64,000 nucleotides of DNA from Saccharothrix deserti (GTDB lineage Bacteria > Actinomycetota > Actinomycetes > Mycobacteriales > Pseudonocardiaceae): positions 107,346 to 171,345 of the forward strand of contig NZ_VKAB01000027.1 in assembly GCF_009769385.1 (NCBI RefSeq). The letters run 5' to 3'. The translations under genes and the position numbers were made by a program. Positions within the stretch are counted from its first letter, which is position 1. Each line of letters begins with the position of its first letter. Under the pieces are notes generated by a model. It did no database searches and was not told the origin of the DNA. It saw only the letters and a list, made by a program, of their open reading frames with translations. This document shows positions 33,754 to 43,210 of this stretch, piece after piece.

Positions 33754-36700
33754 TTGACGTCGAGATCAAGAAGACGCGGACTGGGATGGGGGGCCGCCGT
33801 CCTGGCGGCCGTACTCGCGGCCGGCACGGCAACGGGGGTTGCCGCCGCGACACCGGGCCAACCGCAGCGCCAGCCCGGCGCCGGACCGACCGTCACCCTG
33901 ATCACCGGTGACCGGGTCGTGCTCAACGGCGCCACGTTCGGCTCGTTCCATGCCGGTCCCGGCCGTACGAAGGTCGGCTTCCACACGTTCCACCGAGACG
34001 GCAACCTGCACGTCGTCCCGCGCGACGCGGTGAGCGCGGTCGCGAACGGCAAGCTCGACCTGCGCCTGTTCGACGTGACCGGGCTGGTCGAGGCGGGCTA
34101 CGACGACGCCAAGCGCGACACCCTGCCACTGATCGTCACCCAGCACGGTGACGCGCGACTGCGGTCGACCGGGACCACGGTCACGCGTGACCTGCCCGCC
34201 GTCAACGCGGTGGCCGCGCAGACCGCGAAAACCGAGGCGGGGACAGCGTTCCAGGCCCTGCTGAACGACCCCGCTGTGGCGAAGGTCTGGCTGGACGGCC
34301 TGCGCCAGCCCAGCCTCGACCGCTCCACCGCCCAGATCGGCGCACCCACCGCCTGGCAGGCCGGCTACACCGGCCAAGGCGTCAAGGTCGCCGTGCTCGA
34401 CGGCGGTGTGGACGGCAAGCACCCCGACCTCGCCGGCAAGGAAGTCGCCGAGCAGAACTTCACCGACGATCCCGACGCGACCGACGTGGACGGTCACGGC
34501 ACGCACGTCGCCGCGACCATCGCCAGCACCGACACCAAGTACAAGGGCGTCGCGCCGGACGCACAGATCCTCGACGGCAAGGTCTGCGTCCTCTACGGCT
34601 GCGCGGAGTCCTGGATCCTCGGCGGCATGCAGTGGGCCGTCGAGCAAGGCGCCGACGTGGTCAACCTCAGTCTGGGCGGCGGGGACTCGCCGGAGATCGA
34701 CCCGCTCGAATCGGCCGTCAACACGCTGTCCGCCGAGAGCGGCACGCTGTTCGTGATCGCGGCGGGCAACTCCGGCCGGCCCGGCACGGTCGGCTCACCG
34801 GGCAGCGCGGACGCCGCACTCACCGTCGGCGCGGTCGAGCGTGACGACAGCATCGCGCCCTTCTCCAGCCGTGGCCCACGGATCGGCGACGGGGCGGTCA
34901 AACCCGACATCACCGCGCCCGGCGTGGACATCGTCGCGGCGAAGGCCGCCACCGGCAGCATCGGCACGCCGGTGGACGAGAACCACGTGGCGCTGTCCGG
35001 CACGTCGATGGCCACCCCTCACGTCGCCGGCGCGGCGGCGTTGATCGCGCAACAGCACCCGGACTGGACCGGCGCGCAGATCAAGGCCGCGCTCATGGCC
35101 TCCGCCAAGGCGAACCCGGCGCTGACCGCGTTCGACCAGGGCACCGGCCGGGTCGACCTGGCCAAGGCGATCACCACGACGGTCACCTCCGAGCCCGCCA
35201 GCCTCGCCATGGGTCTCCAGCAGTGGCCGCACACCGACGACACCCCGATCGTCAAGGAACTCACCTACCGCAACAGCGGCACAGAGCCGGTCACGTTCGA
35301 CGTGTCCGTCGACGCCAAGGGACCGGACGGCAAGCCCGCACCCGCCGGCATGTTCACCATCAGCCCGGCAACCGTCACCGTCCCCGCCGGCGGCGAGGCG
35401 AAAGTGACGATCACCGCCGACACCAGAGTCGGCACGGTCGACGGCTTGTTCTCCGGCACCGTCGTCGCCGGCAACGACCTGCGCACACCGATGAGCGTCA
35501 ACCGCGAGGTCGAGAGCTACCAGATCACGACCGACTTCCTCGACGCCAACGGCCAGGCGCCCACGGTCTACACCGGTGTCGTGATGGGCGTGGACAACGA
35601 CACGTTCATGTTCCTGGGCGACACGGACAACAGCGTCACCACCCGCCTGCCCAAGGGCGAGTACATGCTCTACGCCAGCATCGTGACCGGTGACGAGGCC
35701 GACCACCGGATGACCGTGCTGCCGCAGCCGAGCCTGGCCGTCGACAAGGACGCCACGATCACGTTCGACGCCCGCACCGCCAAACCGGTCAAGATCGCCG
35801 CACCCGACCCGGACGCGGTCACGGTGATCGGCGACGTCAGCCTCAACCGCGTGTTTGGGGGCAGGTCGGTCGGCTTCGGCGCGGCGTTCCTCGGCGGGTT
35901 CCCGGAGAACCTGACGCTCGGCCACGTCGGCCCGGCACTGCCGGACGACCAGCTCAACGTCATGGTCACGTCCCAGTTCGAGGGCAAGCCGATCGGCGAC
36001 ACCCCGGTGAACTACCGGTTCGCGTGGATCGAGTACGGCGAGGTGCCCACCGGCTTCACCCGCACCCCCGCCAAGGGCGACCTCGCCGAGGTGCGGACGA
36101 AGTTCGGCCCCAGCCCCGCCGCCGACGAGTTCATCCACGGCGGCAACGCCGTCGGGCCCGCCGGTTCCGGCGGCTGGGCGGCGCTGTTCCCGGTGCGGCA
36201 GGGCGGTGAGGCGGTCGACCACGTGACCGTCGCCGACGGCGTCAAGTGGAACTGGTCGATGCTGCAGATCCGGGGCGACTTCGACATCGTCTCGAACTTC
36301 ACGTCGCCGGACCGCGGTTACCGGGGCGGCAGCCGCGCCGAGGAGCGGTTCAACTTCCCGGTGTTCGGCCCCGGCGCGCCGCCGACCCGGTTCGACTACC
36401 TGAGTCGGACCGGCGACGTGCTCACGGTGTCCGTGCCGCTGTTCAACGACGGCGGGGGAAACGTCGGCGCGTCCGCCTACTCGTCCGCCCGCACCACGCT
36501 GTACCGGGACGGGCAGAAGGTCGGCGAGACCGCGGAACCGGGCGGGCGGTTCACCGTGCCCGGCGGCGTGGCCCGCTACCGGGCGGAGGTGGACGTCGTC
36601 CGCGCGCCGGGCGTCTCCGAGTTCGCATCGCGGGTCACCAGCGCGTGGACGTTCCGCTCGGACACCGTGCCCGGTGAACAAAGCCGCAGACTGCCCCTGT

Positions 36701-37002
36701 CCGTAGTCCGGTTCACACCCAAACTCGACGCCAACGGCAGCACCCCCGCCGGCCGCGTCCTGCGCATCCCGCTGACCGTCGAACAACAGCAGGGCGCCGA
36801 CAACGGACACGTCCGCAAAATCGAGATCGAAGCATCCTTCGACGACGGCACAACCTGGACCAAAATCCCCGTCATCGGCAACACCGCACTCGTGCGCAAC
36901 ACCGACCAAGCAGGCTACGCATCACTGCGCGCCAAGGGCTCCGACAGCAAGGGCAACACGTTCGAGCACTCCGTGATCCGCGCCTACAAGATCACGAAGT
37001 AG
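33754..37002 (+). CDS. Secreted S8 subtilase no. 3
   Basis: 1,082 residues from the TTG at 33754. Signal peptide MTSRSRRRGLGWGAAVLAAV, then the prodomain-like VTLITGDRVVLNG. The triad is D216, H251 and S418; the Asp motif is VLDGGVDGKHPDL rather than the usual D-T/S-G. AAGNSGRPG holds the oxyanion Asn. The C-terminal half has the same beta-rich repeats as the other two and ends VIRAYKITK. The last 160 bases are almost identical to subtilase 2. Confidence 0.92.
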   Translation: MTSRSRRRGLGWGAAVLAAVLAAGTATGVAAATPGQPQRQPGAGPTVTLITGDRVVLNGATFGSFHAGPGRTKVGFHTFHRDGNLHVVPRDAVSAVANGKLDLRLFDVTGLVEAGYDDAKRDTLPLIVTQHGDARLRSTGTTVTRDLPAVNAVAAQTAKTEAGTAFQALLNDPAVAKVWLDGLRQPSLDRSTAQIGAPTAWQAGYTGQGVKVAVLDGGVDGKHPDLAGKEVAEQNFTDDPDATDVDGHGTHVAATIASTDTKYKGVAPDAQILDGKVCVLYGCAESWILGGMQWAVEQGADVVNLSLGGGDSPEIDPLESAVNTLSAESGTLFVIAAGNSGRPGTVGSPGSADAALTVGAVERDDSIAPFSSRGPRIGDGAVKPDITAPGVDIVAAKAATGSIGTPVDENHVALSGTSMATPHVAGAAALIAQQHPDWTGAQIKAALMASAKANPALTAFDQGTGRVDLAKAITTTVTSEPASLAMGLQQWPHTDDTPIVKELTYRNSGTEPVTFDVSVDAKGPDGKPAPAGMFTISPATVTVPAGGEAKVTITADTRVGTVDGLFSGTVVAGNDLRTPMSVNREVESYQITTDFLDANGQAPTVYTGVVMGVDNDTFMFLGDTDNSVTTRLPKGEYMLYASIVTGDEADHRMTVLPQPSLAVDKDATITFDARTAKPVKIAAPDPDAVTVIGDVSLNRVFGGRSVGFGAAFLGGFPENLTLGHVGPALPDDQLNVMVTSQFEGKPIGDTPVNYRFAWIEYGEVPTGFTRTPAKGDLAEVRTKFGPSPAADEFIHGGNAVGPAGSGGWAALFPVRQGGEAVDHVTVADGVKWNWSMLQIRGDFDIVSNFTSPDRGYRGGSRAEERFNFPVFGPGAPPTRFDYLSRTGDVLTVSVPLFNDGGGNVGASAYSSARTTLYRDGQKVGETAEPGGRFTVPGGVARYRAEVDVVRAPGVSEFASRVTSAWTFRSDTVPGEQSRRLPLSVVRFTPKLDANGSTPAGRVLRIPLTVEQQQGADNGHVRKIEIEASFDDGTTWTKIPVIGNTALVRNTDQAGYASLRAKGSDSKGNTFEHSVIRAYKITK

Positions 37003-37011
37003 CGGACCGGT

Positions 37012-37045
37012 GAGGAGGGGCGTCCGAGGCCGGGCGCCCCTCCTC
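37012..37045 (+). terminator. Terminator after subtilase 3
   Basis: GAGGAGGGGCG (37012-37022) pairs with CGCCCCTCCTC (37035-37045). No U-run, but the stem is strong and lies just after the stop codon. Confidence 0.7.
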
Positions 37046-37181
37046 CCGTGTCACCACGAGTCCTGGCGGAAGATCGAGCCGCCCTCGTCCGGGTCGTCGT
37101 TCCGGGACGGCTCGTCGATCGTGCTCGGCACGTTCGGCGCGCACATCGGCAGCCACCACGCCAAGCGGATCGTCGCCGCGC

Positions 37182-37874
37182 TCACGGCAGGTTCGTGACC
37201 AGTTCGGCGGCCGGGACGCGGGTGCCGGTGTAGAACGGGATCTCCTCGCGCACGTGCCGGCGCGCCTCGGTGCCGCGCAGGTGCCGCATGAGGTCCACGA
37301 TGCGGTGCAGCTCGTCGGCCTCGAACGCCAGCATCCACTCGTAGTCGCCCAGCGCGAACGACGAGACCGTGTTCGCCCGCACGTCCGGGTAGTCCCGCGC
37401 TTCCTTGCCGTGGTCGGCGAGCATGCGGCGGCGGTCCTCCTCCGGCAGCAGGTACCACTCGTAGGACCGCACGAACGGGTACACGCAGACGTACTTGCGG
37501 GCTTCCTCGCCCGCCAGGAACGCCGGGATGTGGCTGCGGTTGAACTCCGCGGGCCGGTGCAGCGCGACCTGGCTCCACACCGGGGTGGACGCGCGGCCGA
37601 CGGCGGTGCGGCGGAACCCGCTGTAGGCGTGCTGGACCTGCTCGATCTCCTCGGCGTGCCACCAGATCATGTAGTCGGCGTCCGCGCGCAGACCCGCCAC
37701 GTCGTACACACCGCGCACCACCACGCCCTTGGACTCCAGGCCGTCCAGGTACTCCTGCGCCTCGGACGCGGCCGGGCCGCGGTCGTCGGGCAGGCGACCG
37801 GGCTCGACCCGGAAGACCGACCACATGGTGTAGCGGATGGTGTCGTTCAACTCGTTGTAGTTCAGGCGGGCCAT
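37182..37874 (-). CDS. hemQ: Coproheme decarboxylase (HemQ/ChdC)
   Basis: 230-residue chlorite-dismutase-like protein that turns coproheme into haem b, the last step of the coproporphyrin pathway of Gram-positives. It starts MARLNYNELNDTIRYTMWSV and carries YMIWWHAEEIEQVQ, the KYVCVYPFVRSYEWYLLPEE segment with the catalytic-type tyrosine, and FALGDYEWMLAFE. It is last of three leftward haem genes, 17 bases after hemY. Confidence 0.92.
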   Translation of the reverse strand: MARLNYNELNDTIRYTMWSVFRVEPGRLPDDRGPAASEAQEYLDGLESKGVVVRGVYDVAGLRADADYMIWWHAEEIEQVQHAYSGFRRTAVGRASTPVWSQVALHRPAEFNRSHIPAFLAGEEARKYVCVYPFVRSYEWYLLPEEDRRRMLADHGKEARDYPDVRANTVSSFALGDYEWMLAFEADELHRIVDLMRHLRGTEARRHVREEIPFYTGTRVPAAELVTNLP

Positions 37875-37891
37875 GCCCTCAATCCTCTCAC

Positions 37892-39310
37892 TCAGCGCAC
37901 GCGGCCGAGCACGTGAGCGGCGACACGGGCCGCCGCGGCGTCCGCCGTCGCGATGCACGCGGGGATGCCGACGCCGTGCAGCGTCGCGCCCGCCACGGCC
38001 AGGCCGGGCACCTCGGCGACCGCGTCCTCGATGGCCTGGACGACGTCCAGGTGACCCACGCCGTACTGCGGCAGGCCGCCGCCCCAGCGGGTGACGGCGG
38101 TGTCGATCGGCTCGGCCGTGATCCCGGTCAGCTGCGCCAGGTCGTGCCGGACCGCCGTGACCAGCTCGTCGTCGTCGCGCTGCAACAGGTGCGCCTCGCC
38201 GTGCCTGCCGACGCTGCCGCGCACCAGCACCGGCTCACCGGCCAGGTGCGCCCACTTGCGGCTGGAGAAGGTGAACGCCTTCGCGGTGAACGGCACGCCG
38301 TCCGGTGCCCGCTCGCCCTCGGCCAGCAGCACGCCGGAACGCTCGGGCAGCTCGGTGCCGGGCGGCAGGGCCAGCGCCACCACCGCCATCGACGCCACCT
38401 CGACCTCGGCGTAGCGGCGGGACGCGGCGGGCGCGACGTCGGCGAGCAGCTTGCGCGCGGCGGGTGCGGGCACGGCGAGCACCACGCCGTCCACGTCCAG
38501 GTGTTGCGGCGCGGTGGCGGGGCCGATCTCCAGCCGCCAGTCGTGCCCACGGCGGATCAGGGCGCGCACCGGCAGGCCGAGCCTGATCCGGGGTTTCGTC
38601 ACCTCGGCCAGCCGTTCGACCAACGTCGACAGGCCGTCGCGGAGCGTGCCGAAGACGGGCGGTCGGGTGACCCTCGGTTGGGGTGGCGCGGGCATCGTGG
38701 TCGCGGCGGCGGCCAGCAGCGAGCCGACACCCGAGTCGAGTGCGGTGGCCAGTTGCGGCATGGTCGCGCGCAGGCCGAGGACCTCCGTGCGGCCCGCGTA
38801 GACACCGCCGAGCAGCGGCCCGACCAGGCGGTCCCCCACCTCGGGGCCGAACCGTTCGCGCAGCAGCGCGCCCACCGCGACGTCCGCGCCGTCCAGCCGG
38901 ATCGGCGGCAGGTCGGGTTCGGCGGCGACCCGGCGCAGGCCCTCGTGCGACAGGACCTGGCGGACCGCTTCCACCGACGCGGGGACACCCATCAGGGTGT
39001 GCGCCGGGATGGGCCGGGTGTCGCCGGCGGCGTGGATGCTCGCCGGGGCCTTCGTCGGGTGGACCAGCTCGTCGGCCAGGCCCAGTTCGGCGACCAGTTC
39101 GGCGGCCTCGGGGCGGCGGTGCAGGAACGCCTCCGCGCCCACGTCGTAGGCGCGCCCGCCGACCTCGGCGGTGCGCAGCTTGCCGCCCAGCCGGTCGGCC
39201 TGCTCGACCACGGTGATCTCGGCCGACGGCCCGAGCAGGTGGCGCAGCCGGTGCGCGGCGGCCAGGCCGGAGATCCCGCCGCCGACCACCGCGACTCGCA
39301 GCGCTCTCAT
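37892..39310 (-). CDS. hemY: Coproporphyrinogen III oxidase (HemY/CgoX)
   Basis: 472-residue FAD flavoprotein oxidising coproporphyrinogen III. The FAD-binding N-terminus is VAVVGGGISGLAAAHRL with EADRL-type VVEQADRLGGKLRT; the C-terminal FAD motif reads GLAVAGATLHGVGIPACI. The ATG at 39310 overlaps the hemE stop (ATGA). It acts between HemE and HemQ in the same pathway. Confidence 0.9.
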   Translation of the reverse strand: MRALRVAVVGGGISGLAAAHRLRHLLGPSAEITVVEQADRLGGKLRTAEVGGRAYDVGAEAFLHRRPEAAELVAELGLADELVHPTKAPASIHAAGDTRPIPAHTLMGVPASVEAVRQVLSHEGLRRVAAEPDLPPIRLDGADVAVGALLRERFGPEVGDRLVGPLLGGVYAGRTEVLGLRATMPQLATALDSGVGSLLAAAATTMPAPPQPRVTRPPVFGTLRDGLSTLVERLAEVTKPRIRLGLPVRALIRRGHDWRLEIGPATAPQHLDVDGVVLAVPAPAARKLLADVAPAASRRYAEVEVASMAVVALALPPGTELPERSGVLLAEGERAPDGVPFTAKAFTFSSRKWAHLAGEPVLVRGSVGRHGEAHLLQRDDDELVTAVRHDLAQLTGITAEPIDTAVTRWGGGLPQYGVGHLDVVQAIEDAVAEVPGLAVAGATLHGVGIPACIATADAAAARVAAHVLGRVR

Positions 39311-40359
39311 GTCGTCCGGTGCACCATCTCGACGGCCCTGGTGATCACGTCCGGATCGGTGTCGGGCAGCACGCCGTGACCGAGGTTGAAGATGTGGCCG
39401 GCGGCGGCCTGCCCCTCGCGCTTGATCCGCTCGATCTCGCGTTCCAACGCGGGCAGGCCCGCGAACAGCAGCGCCGGGTCGAGGTTGCCCTGGACCACCG
39501 GCAGCGGCAGCTCGGGCGCGGCCTGCTGGAGCCGCTTCACGGCGACGTCCAGCGGGGTGCGCCAGTCGACGCCCACCACGTCCGCGCCGGCCTCGCGCAT
39601 CGCGGGCAGCAGCTCGCTCGTGCCGACGCCGAAGTGGATGCGCGGCACGCCCTCGATGCTCTGGAGCACCCTGGTCGAGTGCGGCAGGACGAACTCGCGG
39701 TAGTCGCGCTCGGACAGCGCGCCCGCCCACGAGTCGAACAGCTGCACCGCCTTCACGCCCGCGCGCACCTGCACCCGCAGGAACTCGGCGGTGATGCCGG
39801 CCAGCCGGTCGAGCAGCGCGTGCCACAGGTCGGGGTTGCCGTGCATGAGCGCCTTGGTGCGCTCGTGGTGCTTGCTCGGGCCGCCCTCGACCAGGTAGGA
39901 CGCCAGGGTGAACGGCGCGCCGGCGAAACCGATCAGCGGCACGTCGCCGAGCTCGGCGTTCAGCAGCCCGATCGCGTCGACCACCGGCCGCACCTGCTCC
40001 TCGTGCAGCTCGGCGATGGCCAGGACGTCCGACTCGGTCGCGATCGGCTTGGCGACCACCGGCCCGGTGCCGGGCACGATGTCCAGGTCGATGCCCGCGG
40101 CCTTGAGCGGCACGACGATGTCGGAGAAGAGGATCGCGCCGTCCACGTCGTGGCGCCGGACGGGCTGCAAGGTGATCTCGCAGACCATCTCCGGGTCCAT
40201 GCAGGCGTCCAGCATCGCGGTGCCTTCGCGCAGCTTGCGGTACTCCGGCAGCGATCGGCCCGCCTGGCGCATGAACCAGACCGGCGTGCGTGAGGGCCGG
40301 CCGCCGCGCGCGGCGACGAGCAACGGGGCTTCGGTGATGTCGTTCATCTCGCCCGACAT
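39307..40359 (-). CDS. hemE: Uroporphyrinogen decarboxylase
   Basis: 350-residue HemE, converting uroporphyrinogen III to coproporphyrinogen III. Family marks: PVWFMRQAGRSLPEYRKLRE, the substrate-binding Asp in DGAILFSDIVVP, GFAGAPFTLASYLVEGG, and GNLDPALLFAG near the end. First of the leftward haem operon. The ATG at 40359 is used; an ATG at 40347 is possible. The DUF3000 gene diverges from it, as in mycobacteria. Confidence 0.93.
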   Translation of the reverse strand: MSGEMNDITEAPLLVAARGGRPSRTPVWFMRQAGRSLPEYRKLREGTAMLDACMDPEMVCEITLQPVRRHDVDGAILFSDIVVPLKAAGIDLDIVPGTGPVVAKPIATESDVLAIAELHEEQVRPVVDAIGLLNAELGDVPLIGFAGAPFTLASYLVEGGPSKHHERTKALMHGNPDLWHALLDRLAGITAEFLRVQVRAGVKAVQLFDSWAGALSERDYREFVLPHSTRVLQSIEGVPRIHFGVGTSELLPAMREAGADVVGVDWRTPLDVAVKRLQQAAPELPLPVVQGNLDPALLFAGLPALEREIERIKREGQAAAGHIFNLGHGVLPDTDPDVITRAVEMVHRTT

Positions 40360-40443
40360 CGTCCCACGTGTTGGGCGGAAGGCGTTTTCAGGCCCGGCGT
40401 GCCGCGCTCACTTTCCGAGGTTTAGGGGCCTACAGTCCGTGGT

Positions 40444-40980
40444 GTGACGGAGCCCGAACTGTTCCAGCGGGCGGTGGCGACGCTCCGGTCGGTGCGAACC
40501 CGACCCGAACTGGAGTTGACCGAGGTGCGCCCGCCGCAGCGGCTTGCGCCTTGGTCCTTCGCGTTGACCGCGGAGGTGACCGGGCCCGCCGACGAGCTGT
40601 CCACCGGACGGCTGGTGCTGCTGCACGACCCCGACGGGGTCGAGGCGTGGTCGGGCGTGTTCCGGCTGGTCGCGTACGTGCGGGTGGAGTTGGACGCCGA
40701 GTTGGCCGCCGACCCCCTGCTGCCCGAGGTGGGCTGGTCGTGGCTGGTGGAGGCGCTGGAGGTGGCGGGCGCCGAGTTCCTGGCGCTGGGCGGCACCGTC
40801 ACCCAGACCTCGTCGGCCCGTTTCGGCGACATCGCCGGCCCGGCCCGCACCGACGACCTGGAACTGCGCGCCTCCTGGACCGCCCGGACCGCCGACCTGG
40901 CCGCCCACGGCACCGCCTTCTTCGACCTCATGGCCACCGCCGTGGGCCTGCCCCCGGTGGGCATCACCACCCTCCACTGA
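40444..40980 (+). CDS. DUF3000 family protein
   Basis: 178-residue protein of DUF3000, an actinobacterial family often found between hemE and rnd. Marks are LAPWSFALTAEV, LVLLHDPDGVEAWSGVFRLV and WLVEALEVAGAEFLALGGTV. Soluble, function unknown. GTG start at 40444. Confidence 0.88.
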   Translation: MTEPELFQRAVATLRSVRTRPELELTEVRPPQRLAPWSFALTAEVTGPADELSTGRLVLLHDPDGVEAWSGVFRLVAYVRVELDAELAADPLLPEVGWSWLVEALEVAGAEFLALGGTVTQTSSARFGDIAGPARTDDLELRASWTARTADLAAHGTAFFDLMATAVGLPPVGITTLH

Positions 40981-41008
40981 CCCGCTCGGCCGACCACCCC
41001 CGCCGGGG

Positions 41009-42172
41009 TCAGTCGTTGTCGCGGAGCACGCGGAGGATGTTGCGGCCGGCGAGCTTGGCGCAGTCGTCCTCGCTCCAGCCCCGGTCCAGCAGCGCGCCGA
41101 TCAGCCTCGGGTAGCACGACACGTCCTCCATGCCCTCCGGCAGGCTGCGCGTCCCGTCGTAGTCGCCGCCCAGCCCGATGTGGTCGACGCCGGCCACCTC
41201 GCGGGCGTGCTCCAGGTGCGCGACCACGTCGTCCATGGTCACGTGCGGTGTCGGGCCGCCGTCCGACCACGAGTCGATGAACCGGTGCCGGGCCTCGAGG
41301 TCGTTGTGGCTCTCCCCCGCCGCCTCCATCGCGTCCTTCAGCCGGGTGTCCCACTCGACGTGCGCCTGCGACACGAACTGCGGCACGAACGTCACCATGC
41401 ACACGCCGCCGTTGCCCTTGAGCTGCGTCAACACGTCGTCCGGCACGTTGCGCGGGTGATCGGCGACCGCCCGGCACGACGAGTGGCTGAACACCACCGG
41501 CCGCGACGACACCTCCAGCGCGTCCCGCATCGTCGAGGCCGCCACGTGGGACAGGTCGACCAGCATCCCGATCCGGTTCATCTCCCGCACCACGTCCCGC
41601 CCGAACGGCGACAACCCGCCGTGCACGGGTTCGTCGGTAGCCGAATCGGCCCACTCGGTGTTCTCGTTGTGCGTGAGCGTCATGTACCGCACGCCGAGCC
41701 GTCTCAGCGCTCGCAGGACGCCCAGCGAGCCGTTGATGGAGTGTCCGCCCTCCGCGCCGATCAGGGAGGCTATCCGCCCGTCCTCGAACGCCCGTTCGGC
41801 CTCGTCGGCGGTCGTCGCGATCCGCAGGTGCCCGGGGTAGCGGTCGGCGAGGGCGTGGACCAACTCCACTTGCTCCAGGACGGCGGTCACCGCTGCGTCA
41901 CCCGCCAGTCGGCAAGGGACCCACACGGACCAGAACTGCATCCCCAACCGGCCGTCGCGTGCCCGCGCCAGATCGGTCTGCAACCCCGACTGGAGCGTCA
42001 TCAGATCGACGACAAACGTGGCCGCGGCCGGATCGACGCGTGTTGACTTTTCACCGAATTGCCCCGGAGCGACGAGATCGCGCAACGCCCACGGCAGATC
42101 GTTGTGCCCGTCCACCAGCGGCACGCGGGCCAGCAGTTCCTCGGCCCGACTCTCACCCGTGGTGCTCGCCAC
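41009..42172 (-). CDS. Membrane dipeptidase (M19 family)
   Basis: 387-residue zinc dipeptidase of the renal-dipeptidase family, cutting dipeptides, possibly D-Ala-containing ones. Zinc-site segments include LVDGHNDLPWALRD, IGAEGGHSINGSL, LVDLSHVAASTM and VVFSHSSCRAVADHPRN, with IGLGGDYDGTRSLPEG near the C-terminus. No signal peptide. The GTG at 42172 has AAGGAG six bases before it. It sits between DUF3000 and a response regulator gene. Confidence 0.9.
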   Translation of the reverse strand: MASTTGESRAEELLARVPLVDGHNDLPWALRDLVAPGQFGEKSTRVDPAAATFVVDLMTLQSGLQTDLARARDGRLGMQFWSVWVPCRLAGDAAVTAVLEQVELVHALADRYPGHLRIATTADEAERAFEDGRIASLIGAEGGHSINGSLGVLRALRRLGVRYMTLTHNENTEWADSATDEPVHGGLSPFGRDVVREMNRIGMLVDLSHVAASTMRDALEVSSRPVVFSHSSCRAVADHPRNVPDDVLTQLKGNGGVCMVTFVPQFVSQAHVEWDTRLKDAMEAAGESHNDLEARHRFIDSWSDGGPTPHVTMDDVVAHLEHAREVAGVDHIGLGGDYDGTRSLPEGMEDVSCYPRLIGALLDRGWSEDDCAKLAGRNILRVLRDND

Positions 42173-42225
42173 CCGCAACTCCTTGATGTCGTCGTGAGAA
42201 CCGCTCGCGTTACGCGACCTCTTCA

Positions 42226-42268
42226 GTTGTCATCCGATCGTGTGACAACGGGGGCCATCAGTGACAAC
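42226..42268. promoter_or_regulatory. Three TGACAAC half-sites between dipeptidase and response regulator
   Basis: GTTGTCA (42226-42232) and TGACAAC (42243-42249) form a seven-base inverted repeat; a third TGACAAC is at 42262-42268. They lie in the 254-base divergent space, where a regulator could act on either gene. A direct repeat, GTGACAAC-like, adds support. Confidence 0.5.
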
Positions 42269-42426
42269 TCATTCGGGATAGATACCCGATTGATCGTCCC
42301 GTAGACCCGCTTGGGCGGCTACGCTGCCCCAGACGACACCACTTTCGGTCGATCAGTGGCGCGGCTGATTGGCCGAAAGTCCCGGTGCCGGTCGGGGGGC
42401 ACGACCGACTCCAGGGAGGTAGTGAC

Positions 42427-43143
42427 GTGGCTGCCGTCGGCTTAGGTCAGGCCGTTCGTACCACGCCAGCCGGCTCGTTGCCGGCGAACATGGTCCCGCA
42501 CCCGCGGGAGGAGCTTTTTTCAGTGCTGGTGGTCGACGACCACCCACTGCTGAGGGAGGCGATATCGGCTCGGCTCACCCAGATGGGAGCCGGGACAGTG
42601 CATGAGGCGGCTTCGGTTGCGGAGGCTCGGGCGCGGGCACTCGCCACCGGACCGTGCGACCTCGCGATCCTCGATCTGGGTCTGCCGGATGGCACCGGCA
42701 TCGACCTGGTCACGGAACTCCGTGCCCAGGGCTGGCCCCGCATCGTGGTCCTCGCGTCCTCCGACGACCCCTACGCGGTCAGGTCGGCCTTCCAGGCGGG
42801 CGCCCAGGCGTACCTGCTGAAGTCCGCCTCGCCGATGGTGGTCACCGACGGGGTGCGCAGGGTCCTCGACGGCGGCGTCTACGCAGACCCGAGCGTCGCG
42901 CCCGTGCTCGCCGCGGGCACGAGGGTGCCGGGCACCGACAACACGCCGCGGGAACTGTCCGCGCGTGAGGTCGAGGTCCTCCAGCTGGTCGCCGATGGCC
43001 AGAGCAACAAGGAAATCGGCGAAGCGCTCAGCCTTTCCGCGCTGACGGTGAAGAGCCACCTGTCGCGGATCGGGCGCAAGCTGGGCACCGGGGATCGGGC
43101 TCAGATGGTCGCGCTGGCCATGCGTGCCGGCGTGATCCGCTGA
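42427..43143 (+). CDS. NarL/FixJ-type response regulator
   Basis: 238-residue response regulator. The receiver has D37/D38 in VLVVDDHPLL, phospho-acceptor D83 (AILDLGLPDG) and K132 (YLLKSASP). The C-terminal LuxR-type helix-turn-helix begins LSAREVEVLQLVADGQSNKE. No histidine kinase is adjacent, so it is an orphan. A GTG at 42427 follows GGGAGGT. The first 30 residues before the receiver are low complexity. Confidence 0.88.
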   Translation: MAAVGLGQAVRTTPAGSLPANMVPHPREELFSVLVVDDHPLLREAISARLTQMGAGTVHEAASVAEARARALATGPCDLAILDLGLPDGTGIDLVTELRAQGWPRIVVLASSDDPYAVRSAFQAGAQAYLLKSASPMVVTDGVRRVLDGGVYADPSVAPVLAAGTRVPGTDNTPRELSAREVEVLQLVADGQSNKEIGEALSLSALTVKSHLSRIGRKLGTGDRAQMVALAMRAGVIR

Positions 43144-43210
43144 CCAGGTCGGCACACTGAACCGGCCGAACACACCCGCGAGTGGTGCGTTCGTCGTAGG
43201 GTCTTCCGCC

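Noticed and set aside
34795..36909. Open frame of 704 codons on the minus strand
   Set aside because: Antisense shadow of subtilase 3.
37010..37198. Small plus-strand frame of 62 codons after subtilase 3
   Set aside because: It runs through the terminator hairpin, lacks a ribosome site and shows no homology-like pattern.
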